Positions 1-9,311 of a stretch of 64,000 nucleotides of DNA are shown piece after piece (the stretch's first letter is position 1; each line of letters opens with the position of its first letter). The DNA comes from PNON01 sp963757065 (GTDB lineage Bacteria > Chloroflexota > Anaerolineae > Anaerolineales > Anaerolineaceae): positions 868,001 through 932,000 of the forward strand of contig CAVWQC010000007.1 in assembly GCA_963757065.1 (NCBI GenBank), read 5' to 3'. The notes beneath the pieces were generated by a model that worked only from the letters and a program-made list of their open reading frames with translations, ran no database searches and had not been told where the DNA came from. Made by a program: the position numbers and the translations under genes.

Positions 1-1
1 T

Positions 2-832
2 GAATCAGGGTGCGGAAAATCCACCGTCGGGCATACCATCATCCGTTTGTTGGAAAAGACCAGTGGAACAGTTGATTTTAATGGTGTGGATATATTTTCC
101 CTTAAAGGGGAAGAGCTGAAACAGATGCGAAAGAATATGCAGATCGTATTCCAGGATCCATACGGGTCGCTGGATCCGCGTCTGCCGATCGGTGATTCGA
201 TCGCTGAAGGATTAAAGATCCATCGCATCGGTACGAACCAGGAACAATTCGAGATGGTATTATCCATTATGAGTAAGGTGGGCCTGGAAGATTACCATGC
301 AGTCCGGTATCCGCACGAGTTTTCAGGCGGTCAAAGGCAGCGCATAGGTATCGCCCGGGCACTGATTTTGAATCCGAAATTCCTCGTTCTCGATGAACCG
401 GTGTCTGCTCTGGATGTATCCGTCCAGGCGCAGGTGTTGAATCTGCTAAAGCAGCTTCAAAAGGATATGGGACTGACTTATCTATTCGTTGCCCATAATC
501 TGGGTGTGGTGGAGCATATCTCCGACCGGGTGGCGGTGATGTACCTGGGCAAGATCGTGGAGATCACCTCACGGGAGCAGTTGTTTTTGAAACCTCTGCA
601 CCCGTATACCCAGGCATTGATGTCTGCCATCCCGGTGCCAAACCCCAAATTAAAGAAGCAGCGTACGATCCTGTCGGGGGATGTTCCCAGCCCGCTCAAC
701 CCGCCATCCGGCTGCCGTTTTCATCCGCGCTGCCCGATCGCCAAAGCAGACTGCTCAGTCAACGAACCCGAGTTGAGGGAATTATTACCAGGTCACCAGG
801 TGTCCTGCCATTATGCGGAACAATTCAAGTAG
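2..832 (+). CDS. Oligopeptide/dipeptide ABC transporter ATP-binding protein (OppF/DppF type), 5' truncated by window edge
   Basis: The reading frame is already open at base 2, where it encodes the Walker A motif (ESGCGKST), so the true start lies upstream. In order follow a Q-loop (VFQDPYGSLDPR), the ABC signature FSGGQRQRIGIARAL, Walker B (FLVLDEPVSALD) and the H-loop (VAHNLG). The last ~70 residues match the oligopeptide/dipeptide-type C-terminal extension, with the Cys-containing GCRFHPRCP motif. It would energise import of peptides or similar solutes at the inner face of the membrane. Permease and binding-protein genes would be expected upstream, outside the window. A terminator follows directly, so this is the last gene of its operon. 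Substrate cannot be told from sequence. Confidence 0.93.
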   Translation, partial: ESGCGKSTVGHTIIRLLEKTSGTVDFNGVDIFSLKGEELKQMRKNMQIVFQDPYGSLDPRLPIGDSIAEGLKIHRIGTNQEQFEMVLSIMSKVGLEDYHAVRYPHEFSGGQRQRIGIARALILNPKFLVLDEPVSALDVSVQAQVLNLLKQLQKDMGLTYLFVAHNLGVVEHISDRVAVMYLGKIVEITSREQLFLKPLHPYTQALMSAIPVPNPKLKKQRTILSGDVPSPLNPPSGCRFHPRCPIAKADCSVNEPELRELLPGHQVSCHYAEQFK

Positions 833-848
833 ATTGAACGATCAATCT

Positions 849-875
849 CTCCCCGGCAACGGGGAGTTTCTTTTT
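849..875 (+). terminator. Rho-independent terminator after the oligopeptide ATPase gene
   Basis: Perfect 7-bp stem CTCCCCG/CGGGGAG closed by a GCAA tetraloop and followed by TTTCTTTTT. It starts 17 bases after the stop codon. Confidence 0.85.
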
Positions 876-1173
876 AATCTATTCTTACGTTGTAATCATC
901 CATGTGGAATATATCAAAAATCAGCTATAGAAGGATGGGATAGTTATTATGTTTTTATAGCTTGATCATATGTATCATTTAGCTCAATATTTCAATCCCA
1001 TTCTTGAGCAGATACTGAAACAGCCCTATACAGAAGCTATACTAAAGGATTACAAGCGGGATACCATTGAACAAGATAGTCATTGACTTGGGAAATATTA
1101 TAAGAATACGATTTGTAAAGTTACCCAAGCATGCTTTAAAGACTATTACTTTAAAATATTTAAAGAAGGAATT
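876..1173. other. Intergenic stretch without a convincing gene; possible promoter for the DUF3105 gene
   Basis: AT-rich. A 38-codon ORF (970-1086) has no ribosome binding site and no recognisable product, so it is not called. TTGACT (1083-1088) and TACGAT (1107-1112), 18 bases apart, could be a promoter for the gene at 1174; this is weak. Confidence 0.3.
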
Positions 1174-1773
1174 ATGAAGAATACAAACCGTCAGGCAAAG
1201 CGTGAAGCCTTAAAGAAACAACAATTACAACGCAGAATATTGACCATTGGTGGAATTAGCCTGGCAGTCATTGCAGTTATTGTGATCATTGTGCTTGCCG
1301 TAAACAAATCCCCTAGTTCCACCGGGCTTCTTGGAGAAGAGGTTTTAATTCAATCTGCTGACCATGTTTCTGAAGATACGCAACCCGGTCCGTATAATTC
1401 AAACCCTCCTGCTGGTGGTAATCATTTTGAGGAAGATTTCTCAGCCAAGTTTTACCAGGAATCTGATTTGGCTACTCTTCCCAGGTATCCAGAGGGTTAC
1501 CTGGTTCACAGCCTGGAACATGGATATGTGATCTTCTGGTACAACTGTCAGGTTCCCAACACAGATTGCACAGCATTGAAACAGACCATTCAAAAGGCGA
1601 TGGATGAAACGGGAGGCACCAAATTAATTGCCTTCCCCTGGGCGGATATGAATATTCCCCTGGCAATGACTTCGTGGGGACGTATTCTCAAGTTTGACAA
1701 ACCCGATCCAGTACTGATGAAGCAGTTCGTTGAGAGAAACCGGTATCAGGCGCCAGAGCCAAATGCACCTTAA
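1174..1773 (+). CDS. DUF3105 family membrane-anchored protein
   Basis: 199 residues. A lysine/arginine-rich N-terminus is followed by one hydrophobic helix (about residues 22-43), so the protein is probably anchored with its main domain outside. The motif HSLEHGYVIFWYNC (residue 112 on), the nearby PPAGGNHF and the general spacing are typical of the DUF3105 family, whose function is not known. The ATG is preceded by a GAAGGA ribosome binding site. It stands alone on the plus strand and its stop lies 4 bases from the stop of the convergent rhomboid gene. Family assignment is from the motif; no role is claimed. Confidence 0.82.
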   Translation: MKNTNRQAKREALKKQQLQRRILTIGGISLAVIAVIVIIVLAVNKSPSSTGLLGEEVLIQSADHVSEDTQPGPYNSNPPAGGNHFEEDFSAKFYQESDLATLPRYPEGYLVHSLEHGYVIFWYNCQVPNTDCTALKQTIQKAMDETGGTKLIAFPWADMNIPLAMTSWGRILKFDKPDPVLMKQFVERNRYQAPEPNAP

Positions 1774-1777
1774 TTGA

Positions 1778-2575
1778 TCATTTTAGGAAAATAAGCTTTA
1801 CCAGTACCAGTGCCCCGAAGAATAACATGGTTAGACCAAGTCCAGACCAGATCTGGCTGGATGTATGCTGATCTTCAATTTCCAGGTTCGGCATCAGCCC
1901 TTTTAATTCCCAGAGGGGACCGCCAAACCAGGTGAAGATGATACCGCCCAATAAACCGCCAAGATGGCCCCAGTTATCGATGCCGGGAGACAGCCCCAAA
2001 ACCAGGTTGACACCGGCAATTGTGGCAGAATTGATCAATATCTTCCTGGCCTGACCCCCGAAAAACTTCCTGTTCTGGAAAACGAATACGGCTTCTGCTG
2101 CCAGTAATCCAAAGATCGCAGTGGATGAGCCAAGGGAAGGGTTGGGTGAGAAGATGAAAGACATAACATTCCCGGCAAATCCGGCTGAAATATATAATAA
2201 GATGAAACGCAGCTTCCCAAAATTGAATTCCAGTCCACGGCCAAGTATGATCAGCGCGTACATGTTGAATAACAGGTGGATGATCGAGCCGTGCAGCAGC
2301 ATGGGTGTGAAAAGGCGCCAATATTGACCTGCAGTGATCAATTCATTGACCTTTCCGCCCAGTACAAAACCATAATCAATTCCGGTTAAATATTTACTTC
2401 CTGCTTGAAAAAGATAGGCCAGAATCGTGATTCCAAGGATCACATAGATGACAACTGGTTTGCTGCCATTGAATCGGACTTGAACACGAGGTTGTGGTGG
2501 ATTGATTTCTTGTGGGGACTGGTTGTCAATACTTGATGATGGTTGGTTATTGGGGGGATTTTGATCAAAATTCAT
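1778..2575 (-). CDS. Rhomboid family intramembrane serine protease
   Basis: 265 residues: a polar Pro/Asn/Ser-rich N-terminal tail (about 1-38) and then six or so membrane helices. The expected catalytic parts are visible: HxxxN in helix 2 (His100, Asn104 in HLLFNM), a GxSx motif GSST with Ser151 as nucleophile, and His204 in NWGHLGG as its partner. It would cleave membrane proteins within the bilayer; substrates are unknown. Its start overlaps the stop of the guanylate kinase gene by 4 bases, so the two are translated from one message. Confidence 0.9.
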   Translation of the reverse strand: MNFDQNPPNNQPSSSIDNQSPQEINPPQPRVQVRFNGSKPVVIYVILGITILAYLFQAGSKYLTGIDYGFVLGGKVNELITAGQYWRLFTPMLLHGSIIHLLFNMYALIILGRGLEFNFGKLRFILLYISAGFAGNVMSFIFSPNPSLGSSTAIFGLLAAEAVFVFQNRKFFGGQARKILINSATIAGVNLVLGLSPGIDNWGHLGGLLGGIIFTWFGGPLWELKGLMPNLEIEDQHTSSQIWSGLGLTMLFFGALVLVKLIFLK

Positions 2576-3204
2576 ATTTTTACCTGGCGTTGTACGACTC
2601 GATGGTGTTCAGCTTTAATGATGGTTTCAATGTTGCTGACGGCTTCTTCCAACTTGCCTTGCGGGTTATAGACAAGGTAGTCAAAAATGGAAATGCTTTC
2701 CATTTCTTTACGGGTTGTAGCCATACGCAGCTCAATTGTTGCCGGGGTTTCTGTTTTACGATCCATTAAACGCTGCCGTAGTTCAGTTTCGCTGGTAGGC
2801 AGCAGGAAAATCATTAGTGCCTCAGGGAACAATCCCCTGATCTTCATTGCACCTTGAAAATCAATGCGCAGGATCACATCTTTACCTTTTGCCCAGACAT
2901 TTAATACCTGTTTTTTGGGGATACCTTTATATTGATCGTAGACGAGCGAATGCTCCAAAAACTCATTGTCCCGGATCATACGCTCGAACTCTGCTTTTGT
3001 GATGAAGAAGTAATCCACTCCTTCCTGTTCTTTTTCCCTTTTTTCACGTGAGGTTGCGGTGACTACAAAGTCCATGCTGTCATTTCTGCGCAGCAATTCC
3101 TTCACAACGGAATCCTTTCCAACACCGGAAGGCCCCGATATAACGATCAGGAAAGGTTGGGGATGCAGAACATCAAAGGATATGGGTTCACTATTCATGA
3201 GCAC
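2572..3204 (-). CDS. gmk: Guanylate kinase
   Basis: 210 residues, the usual length. It phosphorylates GMP to GDP in the cytoplasm. The P-loop is GPSGVGKDS (from residue 24), with Asp where Gly or Ser is more common. The GMP-binding region follows (TSREKREKEQEGVDYFF), and later the LID region and a helical end. The first residues MLMNSEPISFDVLH are longer than in many homologues; a later start cannot be ruled out. It is first in a two-gene unit with the rhomboid gene and is divergent from the FmdB-like gene. Confidence 0.94.
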   Translation of the reverse strand: MLMNSEPISFDVLHPQPFLIVISGPSGVGKDSVVKELLRRNDSMDFVVTATSREKREKEQEGVDYFFITKAEFERMIRDNEFLEHSLVYDQYKGIPKKQVLNVWAKGKDVILRIDFQGAMKIRGLFPEALMIFLLPTSETELRQRLMDRKTETPATIELRMATTRKEMESISIFDYLVYNPQGKLEEAVSNIETIIKAEHHRVVQRQVKI

Positions 3205-3299
3205 CTGTCAGACATAAAGTATGTTCCATAATTGTATTCCATTTTTTCAATAGCTGATTATAATCTGTTCTGGATAATCCAGTTTGGAGGTGCAGGTAG

Positions 3300-3689
3300 A
3301 TGCCCACTTATGATTTTCGCTGTAAGAATTGTGGAAAACGGTTTGATGTATTTCTCAGCTTTACAGAATATGAAAAAGCTGAAATTAAATGTTCTTTTTG
3401 CGGAAGTGCGGAAGTCCAGAGGAAAATCGGCCGGATCAGGGTGGCACGGTCAAACGAGAGTCGGGCAGATGAGTTTTCCGATCCATCCATGCTGGAAAGT
3501 ATGGGGCAGGATCCCGAATCCATGGGCAGAATGATGCGGAAAATGAGCAGTGAAACTGGTGAACCCATGCCGCCGGAGTTCGATGAGGTGGTTGGCAGGT
3601 TGGAAAGAGGGGAATCACCGGAAGAGATCGAAAAACAAATGCCTGACCTGGGCAGTGAGGGCGGATTCCCGGGTGGCGGTTTTGATTAA
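3300..3689 (+). CDS. FmdB family zinc ribbon protein
   Basis: 129 residues. The N-terminus MPTYDFRCKNCG starts the typical FmdB/CxxC_CXXC zinc ribbon, with Cys8/Cys11 and Cys31/Cys34 as the likely zinc ligands. The rest is acidic and low in complexity, with a Gly-rich end (GGFPGGGFD). The family is often annotated as a putative regulator, but its job is not established. GGAGG lies 9 bases before the ATG and fixes the start; the longer ORF in another frame (3232-3534) is a shadow. Confidence 0.85.
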   Translation: MPTYDFRCKNCGKRFDVFLSFTEYEKAEIKCSFCGSAEVQRKIGRIRVARSNESRADEFSDPSMLESMGQDPESMGRMMRKMSSETGEPMPPEFDEVVGRLERGESPEEIEKQMPDLGSEGGFPGGGFD

Positions 3690-3703
3690 CTTGTTATATT
3701 TTT

Positions 3704-4969
3704 CTATTGAACTGCCCGTTGGAGTTGATCAAAGGAAGTAAACCAGGCAATACGGTTGATAAAATCAAAAAGGGTGGCGCTCTTATCCCTTAATGCCCTC
3801 ACAGCCGGGCCGACGGGATCGTTACCTGCTGCACCTCCCGGTTCATCAGCATAGGCTCCATGGAAGGCAAAATATGCCTGGTTTAATTTCCTGATCTGGT
3901 AGCCGTTGTCCCATAAGAACTGCCGGCGTTGTTCCATATACGATTCTGCTTCGTCAATCTTCCCGGCAGCAAGAAGTTCATCCACGTGAAGACGGGTGGT
4001 GTGCATTTCATCCCGGAAATCAAAAGCCGGCGGTGAGGCAGGTTCGGTTAGGTTCGCATCCGGGGGTGGAGTCGGTGATTGCGGTGGAGGCGGAGGGGGA
4101 ACTCTTTCTGGATAATAACGGGCGATCACTACACTGGCGATCTCTTTTCCGGACAAGGAAGCAGTTGTTTCATTCATTGTCCGCAGTTCCGGTGTTGTAT
4201 CATAATTTATACCCAGAGGTCTGAGTTCCAGGTAGTTATGGATCCATTCGTGCGAGATCACTTCCACCAGCCAGTTCAGATCATCCGTTTCCTGCACCAT
4301 GGTCGGGTAAGTACCGATGCCGCCTACCTCTTCCACCAGGGCAGATACATTTAAGCTGGTCGAGACATTATTTTCCAATGAGAGCATTTGTTCAATAGTA
4401 ATCCCGGGAATTATGGAGATGTTGGCATCCTGCCGGATGACATCACGGGGCGAAACGATGAGGGCAAACGGCAGTGGTGAAGAATGGTATAAAACGGAAG
4501 GAATGGGCGACCCGGCGGTTGTCAAATGGAGCTCAAATAAAACTGAAGAAATTTGACGTTGAAGGATGCTCTCTGCAGCCGGACCAATTTGATTGACCTG
4601 TTTAATCAGGGAATCTCTTTTCCTTACAAGAATTTCCGATTCAGTTTTTGGGTCTTTTATCGCAGGATCCGAAAAAATCGTGACCAGATCCTGGTTGACC
4701 TGGCGTAGCTCACGGATGATCGAAATATATTCTTCGATCAGTGTATGCTGTTCATCCACATTTAACAGATCGGGGTAATTTATCGCCGATTCATCCACTT
4801 TTATTCCAAAGGCATCCAATGTCCAGGTAATATAATCGAATTCAATTTGGCGGGTGAAACGTCGAATATTTTCCACCGGATCTGTGGATGGTAAACTGCT
4901 CCTTTGGACTGTGATCAACAGGAAAAACAAGACAAAAAATAACCGGAATACCCGTTTGAAGAAACGCAT
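3704..4969 (-). CDS. Secreted or membrane-anchored HExxH putative metallopeptidase, family not recognised
   Basis: About 421 residues from ATG at 4969 (a TTG at 4981 would add four). An N-terminal hydrophobic segment (FFKRVFRLFFVLFFLLITV) looks like a signal anchor. The body contains SHEWIHNYL, a zincin HExxH motif, followed some 30 residues later by MNETTA, which could give a third zinc ligand. A Pro-rich linker (PPPPPPQSPTPPPD) precedes a helical C-terminal part. I do not recognise a named family, so the peptidase call rests on the motif and the export signal. It stands alone between the FmdB-like gene (convergent) and the exporter operon (divergent). Confidence 0.6.
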   Translation of the reverse strand: MRFFKRVFRLFFVLFFLLITVQRSSLPSTDPVENIRRFTRQIEFDYITWTLDAFGIKVDESAINYPDLLNVDEQHTLIEEYISIIRELRQVNQDLVTIFSDPAIKDPKTESEILVRKRDSLIKQVNQIGPAAESILQRQISSVLFELHLTTAGSPIPSVLYHSSPLPFALIVSPRDVIRQDANISIIPGITIEQMLSLENNVSTSLNVSALVEEVGGIGTYPTMVQETDDLNWLVEVISHEWIHNYLELRPLGINYDTTPELRTMNETTASLSGKEIASVVIARYYPERVPPPPPPQSPTPPPDANLTEPASPPAFDFRDEMHTTRLHVDELLAAGKIDEAESYMEQRRQFLWDNGYQIRKLNQAYFAFHGAYADEPGGAAGNDPVGPAVRALRDKSATLFDFINRIAWFTSFDQLQRAVQ

Positions 4970-5099
4970 ACTGTTATCCAATTGATTTATAACAAGTGTA
5001 AAACCTTTCCATTGAAATTTACGTATATATTATTAACGTCCATTATAATCTGTGATATTATTAGGACACCTAATCATTATTACACAAGAGAGAAGCAAA

Positions 5100-6362
5100 A
5101 TGAAGAAAAAACTACTTTACATAGGAATTGCCATTGTCGTAATCGCTGTCGGAGCTTTCTTTTTTATTCGATACCAGGCTGCTCAAAAGCAGAATGCATC
5201 CACCTTTCAAACTTTGGTGGTGGAAAAAGGTGAGCTAACCGGTACTGTTGGAGCAACAGGTACCGTGCATGCCAATCAGTCTGGCTGGCTTGTATGGCAG
5301 ACGAGCGGTACTGTTTCAGAAGTAAATTTCAAACTCGGTGACAAAGTGAAAACCGGGGATGTTATGGCTTTATTGAACAAAACTTCATTATCACAAAATA
5401 TAATTTTAGCTGAAGCTGATTTGGTTTCTGCTCAGAAATCTTTGGACGATCTAAAAACATCCAAACTTGCTGCAGCAAATGCGGAGTTGGCACTGGTAAA
5501 TGCTCAAAAAGATTATGAAGACAGGCTGCAGGATCGGGAATACTTGAATTCTACGATCAATTATGAATATATCAAGATGACAGCGCTGGGACCCCGGATC
5601 AGAAAGGGGAAACGTGATGCTTCTGAAAAAGAGATCAATGAAGCGGACGCAAAACTGGCTGTTGCTACAGCCAAAATGGAAGATGCACAGAAAGAGTGGG
5701 ATAGGCTAAAGAATGGACCGGATCCACGAGATATCATTGCTGCTGAAGCCAGGGTTGCAGCAGCGCAGGCTACGATCAATTTACAATACATATCAGCCCC
5801 GTTTGCAGGGACAATTACAGATATTCCCGTAAAAGTGGGTGATGTTGTTTCTGCAGGCAGCCAGGCATTCATGGTGGATGATCTCAGTCATCTCCTGGTG
5901 GATGTTGACGTATCGGAAATTGACATCAACCGGGTTAAACTCGGTCAGGATGTTACGCTATCGTTTGATGCAATTCTCTCCAAAGAGTATCACGGAAAAG
6001 TAACTTCGGTAGCCAAAGTAGGGACATCCAACCAGGGAGTTGTTAATTTTACTGTGACCGTTGAATTGACGGATGCTGATGAGTTCGTTCTGCCGCAGAT
6101 GACCGCCGCAGTGAATATTGTCGTGGTTCAATTATCAGATGTGACTTTGATTCCGAACCGTGCAGTTCGCCTGGTTGACGGGCAGCGTGTCATATATATT
6201 TTAAAGAATGGTGTTCCAACAGAAACTAAGATTGAACTTGGCGCGAATTCAGACACAACCAGCGAGTTAATATCTGGTGAAGTTAACGTTGGGGACTTGA
6301 TCGTCCTCAATCCTCCTACAAATATGTTCGCTGGCGGACCACCCCAGGGTATGGGCAGGTAA
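5100..6362 (+). CDS. HlyD/MacA-like periplasmic adaptor subunit of an ABC exporter
   Basis: 420 residues from ATG 5100, chosen because AGAGAGAAG precedes it and the protein then begins with a short basic stretch and a membrane helix (LLYIGIAIVVIAVGAFFFI). Next come a split biotinyl-lipoyl-like domain (around TVGATGTVHANQSGWLVWQ and ISAPFAGTITDIPV), a long Ala-rich coiled coil between them, and a beta-barrel domain. It links the MacB-like ATPase/permease encoded downstream to the cell exterior, as in MacAB-type exporters. Three bases separate it from the ATPase gene, so the three genes form one operon. Substrate unknown (peptide, antibiotic or lipid are possible). Confidence 0.9.
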   Translation: MKKKLLYIGIAIVVIAVGAFFFIRYQAAQKQNASTFQTLVVEKGELTGTVGATGTVHANQSGWLVWQTSGTVSEVNFKLGDKVKTGDVMALLNKTSLSQNIILAEADLVSAQKSLDDLKTSKLAAANAELALVNAQKDYEDRLQDREYLNSTINYEYIKMTALGPRIRKGKRDASEKEINEADAKLAVATAKMEDAQKEWDRLKNGPDPRDIIAAEARVAAAQATINLQYISAPFAGTITDIPVKVGDVVSAGSQAFMVDDLSHLLVDVDVSEIDINRVKLGQDVTLSFDAILSKEYHGKVTSVAKVGTSNQGVVNFTVTVELTDADEFVLPQMTAAVNIVVVQLSDVTLIPNRAVRLVDGQRVIYILKNGVPTETKIELGANSDTTSELISGEVNVGDLIVLNPPTNMFAGGPPQGMGR

Positions 6363-6365
6363 TCC

Positions 6366-7046
6366 ATGGCTGATTGCGTGATTTCGGCTCACAATTTAAA
6401 GAAAATTTATAAAATGGGCGAAATGGAAGTGAACGCCCTGGATGGGGTGGACTTATGCGTGGATCGTGGTGAGGTGATAGCCATAATGGGTCCATCCGGT
6501 TCAGGAAAGTCAACGCTTATGAATATCCTTGGATGCCTGGACCACCCGACTGAAGGTGAATACTATCTGGATGGAGAACAGGTATCCAATTTACGGGATG
6601 ATCAACTGGCGGATATTCGGAATAGAAAAGTCGGGTTTATATTTCAAAATTTCAATCTTCTTCCCCGTCAAACTGCATTAGCCAATGTAGAGTTACCAAT
6701 GCGGTATGCTGGTATCAAACAGGGTCGAAGTCAGTTGGCACGTGAAGCGCTGGAACTGGTTGGATTGGGCGACAGGGTGAAGCATAAACCTACTGAATTA
6801 TCTGGCGGTCAACAGCAGAGAGTGGCAATTGCAAGATCCCTGGTCAATAATCCAGCCATCATCATGGCGGACGAGCCAACCGGGAATCTGGATTCCAAGT
6901 CGGGCAAGGAAATAATGGAATTATTATTAAAACTAAATCGGGATAGAGGAACGACACTTATTATCGTAACCCATGATCCCATAGTCTCCTCCCAAACGCA
7001 AAGGGTGGTTAGATTAAAAGATGGCCAGGTGGAGGTGGCAGCATGA
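6366..7046 (+). CDS. MacB/LolD-type ABC transporter ATP-binding protein
   Basis: 226 residues, a complete single ATPase domain: Walker A GPSGSGKST, Q-loop FIFQNFNLLP, signature LSGGQQQRVAIARSL, Walker B IIMADEPTGNLD and H-loop VTHDP. The sequence EMEVNALDGVDL and the length are typical of the MacB/LolD group, which drives mechanotransmission-type exporters rather than import. It overlaps the permease start by 4 bases (7043-7046), which indicates translational coupling. Confidence 0.93.
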   Translation: MADCVISAHNLKKIYKMGEMEVNALDGVDLCVDRGEVIAIMGPSGSGKSTLMNILGCLDHPTEGEYYLDGEQVSNLRDDQLADIRNRKVGFIFQNFNLLPRQTALANVELPMRYAGIKQGRSQLAREALELVGLGDRVKHKPTELSGGQQQRVAIARSLVNNPAIIMADEPTGNLDSKSGKEIMELLLKLNRDRGTTLIIVTHDPIVSSQTQRVVRLKDGQVEVAA

Positions 7047-8272
7047 ACCTTGGACAGGCTATCATCGAGGCTTTAGAAAGCCTAGTTTCCAACAAATTAC
7101 GATCTGGATTGACCATTCTCGGTATTGTCATCGGGGTCGCTGCGGTCATTGCGATGTTGGCTGTAGGGCAGGGTGCCCAAGATTCAATCACCGGATCGAT
7201 CAGTGGAATTGGGACCAATCTGTTATTCGTATTTGAAGGCAACCAAAATGTCGATATACGTAATCCAAAACCGATAACCATCTCTGATTCGCAGGCACTA
7301 TTGGATAGGTTCCAGGCACCTTCAGTGGAAGATGTCTCTGCAGCGATCAATGGATCTGTTAAAGTAGTATTTGGTGCTGAACAGACAAATTCAACTGTGA
7401 CAGGAATCACACCCAACTACCAGACGATGCGTAATTATTCATTGCTTGAAGGTAGTTACATCACCGATGAAAATATCAATGGAAATGCTTCAGTAGTTGT
7501 CCTTGGAAATAATGTGGCAACCAAGCTGTTCGGACAAGCGGAAGGCGTCACTGGAGAAATCATCAGGATTGAAGGAGCACCTTTTAGAGTTATAGGCGTA
7601 CTGGAAAAGAAAGGGGGCAGTGGTTTTGGCAGCGAGGATGATGTTGTACTGATACCTTTTACGACAGCTCAAACCAGGTTGATTCGAAAATCAAATCACG
7701 AGGCAGTCGATATCCTTCTGGTGCAGGCAACCAGTGCAGACACTGTAATGGCAGCTTCGGATGAAGTAGCACAAATTCTTCGCCAGCGCCACCGCACAAA
7801 AGTTGGTGAGGATGATTTCACTGTTTTTTCTCAGCAGGATTTTGTGGCAACTGCGCAGACAATCACCGGGGTACTAACGATCTTCCTGGGAGGTATAGCA
7901 GCCATCTCATTGCTGGTAGGTGGAATTGGCATTATGAATATCATGCTGGTTTCGGTAACTGAGCGAACCCGTGAGATCGGGCTTCGTAAAGCTCTCGGTG
8001 CCAGAAGGCGGGATATTCTCGTCCAGTTTCTGACTGAATCAGCCCTACTAAGTCTTCTTGGAGGCATCGTAGGAATAGGATTGGGATATCTAATAGCTCT
8101 CATTGTAGGCAAAGTGGCTGTGGCGAGCGGTACACCTTTTACACCCAATGTAGGTATAAATTCAATTATCATGGCTACACTCTTCTCCACCGCAGTAGGC
8201 TTATTCTTTGGGATTTATCCAGCGAACCGTGCTGCAGCGCTTGAACCGGTCGAAGCATTAAGATATGAATAA
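7043..8272 (+). CDS. MacB-type ABC transporter permease (FtsX/MacB-PCD fold)
   Basis: 409 residues. One membrane helix near the N-terminus (LTILGIVIGVAAVIAML) is followed by a large extracytoplasmic domain (about residues 45-275). Three C-terminal helices carry the family motif VTERTREIGLRKALGARRRDI between the first two of them. It is the membrane partner of the ATPase and adaptor encoded just upstream and ends the operon. Complete, with no frame problem. Confidence 0.93.
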   Translation: MNLGQAIIEALESLVSNKLRSGLTILGIVIGVAAVIAMLAVGQGAQDSITGSISGIGTNLLFVFEGNQNVDIRNPKPITISDSQALLDRFQAPSVEDVSAAINGSVKVVFGAEQTNSTVTGITPNYQTMRNYSLLEGSYITDENINGNASVVVLGNNVATKLFGQAEGVTGEIIRIEGAPFRVIGVLEKKGGSGFGSEDDVVLIPFTTAQTRLIRKSNHEAVDILLVQATSADTVMAASDEVAQILRQRHRTKVGEDDFTVFSQQDFVATAQTITGVLTIFLGGIAAISLLVGGIGIMNIMLVSVTERTREIGLRKALGARRRDILVQFLTESALLSLLGGIVGIGLGYLIALIVGKVAVASGTPFTPNVGINSIIMATLFSTAVGLFFGIYPANRAAALEPVEALRYE

Positions 8273-8357
8273 TCCTTCATTCTGATTCCAGTTTTTGAAA
8301 ATCGGGTAGAATTAACCCGGGGATAAAATTTTCAATATACAGACTGGAGGAAGAACG

Positions 8358-9299
8358 ATGGTTAGTTACAAAGTTTTACTTACAGATGGATTGGAAGAAA
8401 ATGGACAATCGTTAATGCGGCAGTCCATTGAGGTGGATAATAAAAGTGGAATCAGCGCAGAAGATCTATTAAATATTGTTGGTGATTATGATGCATTAAT
8501 TGTCCGCGGCCGCACAAAAGTGACCGCGGCAGTTTTTAATGCAGGGAAAAAGCTTAAAGTTGTCGGTAGGGCCGGGGTTGGGGTTGATAACATCGATCTG
8601 CAGGCTGCGAAATCTGCCGGTGTTACGGTTGTCAATTCTCCAATGGCAACAACTGTAGCAGTTGCAGAACTTGCGATGAGCATGATGCTGTCACTTGTGA
8701 GGGAAATTCCAAGAGCTGACCACTCCATGAAAGAAGGGAAATGGTTAAAAAAGGAATTTGAAGGCACTGAACTTAATGAAAAAGTACTTGGAATCATCGG
8801 TATGGGTAGGATTGGAGCCGCAGTAGGTGCAAGAGCAGCAGCTTTTGGTATGACATTGGTTGGATATGATCCACTCATTGAAGGCAAAGAAATCAAAAGC
8901 AGGGGAGCTGAGCCTGTTACTTTAGATGAACTATATAAACGTGCAGATGTGATCACACTGCATATTCCCCTCACACCAGAATCAAAAAGCATGATCAATT
9001 CAGGCAGTTTCACTCAAATGAAAAAAGGCGTTTATCTGGTTTGTGCAGCCCGGGGTGGTGTTATCGATGAAGCTGCACTGCTCGAAGCTTTGAATTCCGG
9101 TCAGGTGGCTGGTGCCGCCCTGGATGTGTTTACAACTGAGCCACCAGGATTAACCGACCTGGTAAGTCATCCGAAAGTTATTGCTACTCCTCATGTTGGC
9201 GCCCAAACTGTGGAAGCTCAAGGAAGAGCGGCTTATGATATATCTACAGAAATCATTCGTGCATTAAATGGACAACCTCTCCGTTGGAAAGTGGCTTAG
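8358..9299 (+). CDS. serA: D-isomer-specific 2-hydroxyacid dehydrogenase, probably D-3-phosphoglycerate dehydrogenase (short form)
   Basis: 313 residues: N-terminal substrate-binding half, then a Rossmann NAD-binding domain (IIGMGRIGAAVGARAAAFGM), the conserved VCAARGGVIDEAALLEAL region and a C-terminal HVGAQT with the catalytic His. The length matches SerA forms that lack the C-terminal ACT/ASB regulatory domains, so feedback inhibition by serine is not expected. Hydroxypyruvate or glyoxylate reductase is an alternative because the subfamilies are close. TGGAGGAAG precedes the ATG. The next gene starts 12 bases after the stop. Confidence 0.82.
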   Translation: MVSYKVLLTDGLEENGQSLMRQSIEVDNKSGISAEDLLNIVGDYDALIVRGRTKVTAAVFNAGKKLKVVGRAGVGVDNIDLQAAKSAGVTVVNSPMATTVAVAELAMSMMLSLVREIPRADHSMKEGKWLKKEFEGTELNEKVLGIIGMGRIGAAVGARAAAFGMTLVGYDPLIEGKEIKSRGAEPVTLDELYKRADVITLHIPLTPESKSMINSGSFTQMKKGVYLVCAARGGVIDEAALLEALNSGQVAGAALDVFTTEPPGLTDLVSHPKVIATPHVGAQTVEAQGRAAYDISTEIIRALNGQPLRWKVA

Positions 9300-9311
9300 G
9301 TAAAGGACAAT

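Noticed and set aside
970..1086. 38-codon ORF between the oligopeptide ATPase and DUF3105 genes
   Set aside because: No ribosome binding site and no recognisable sequence.
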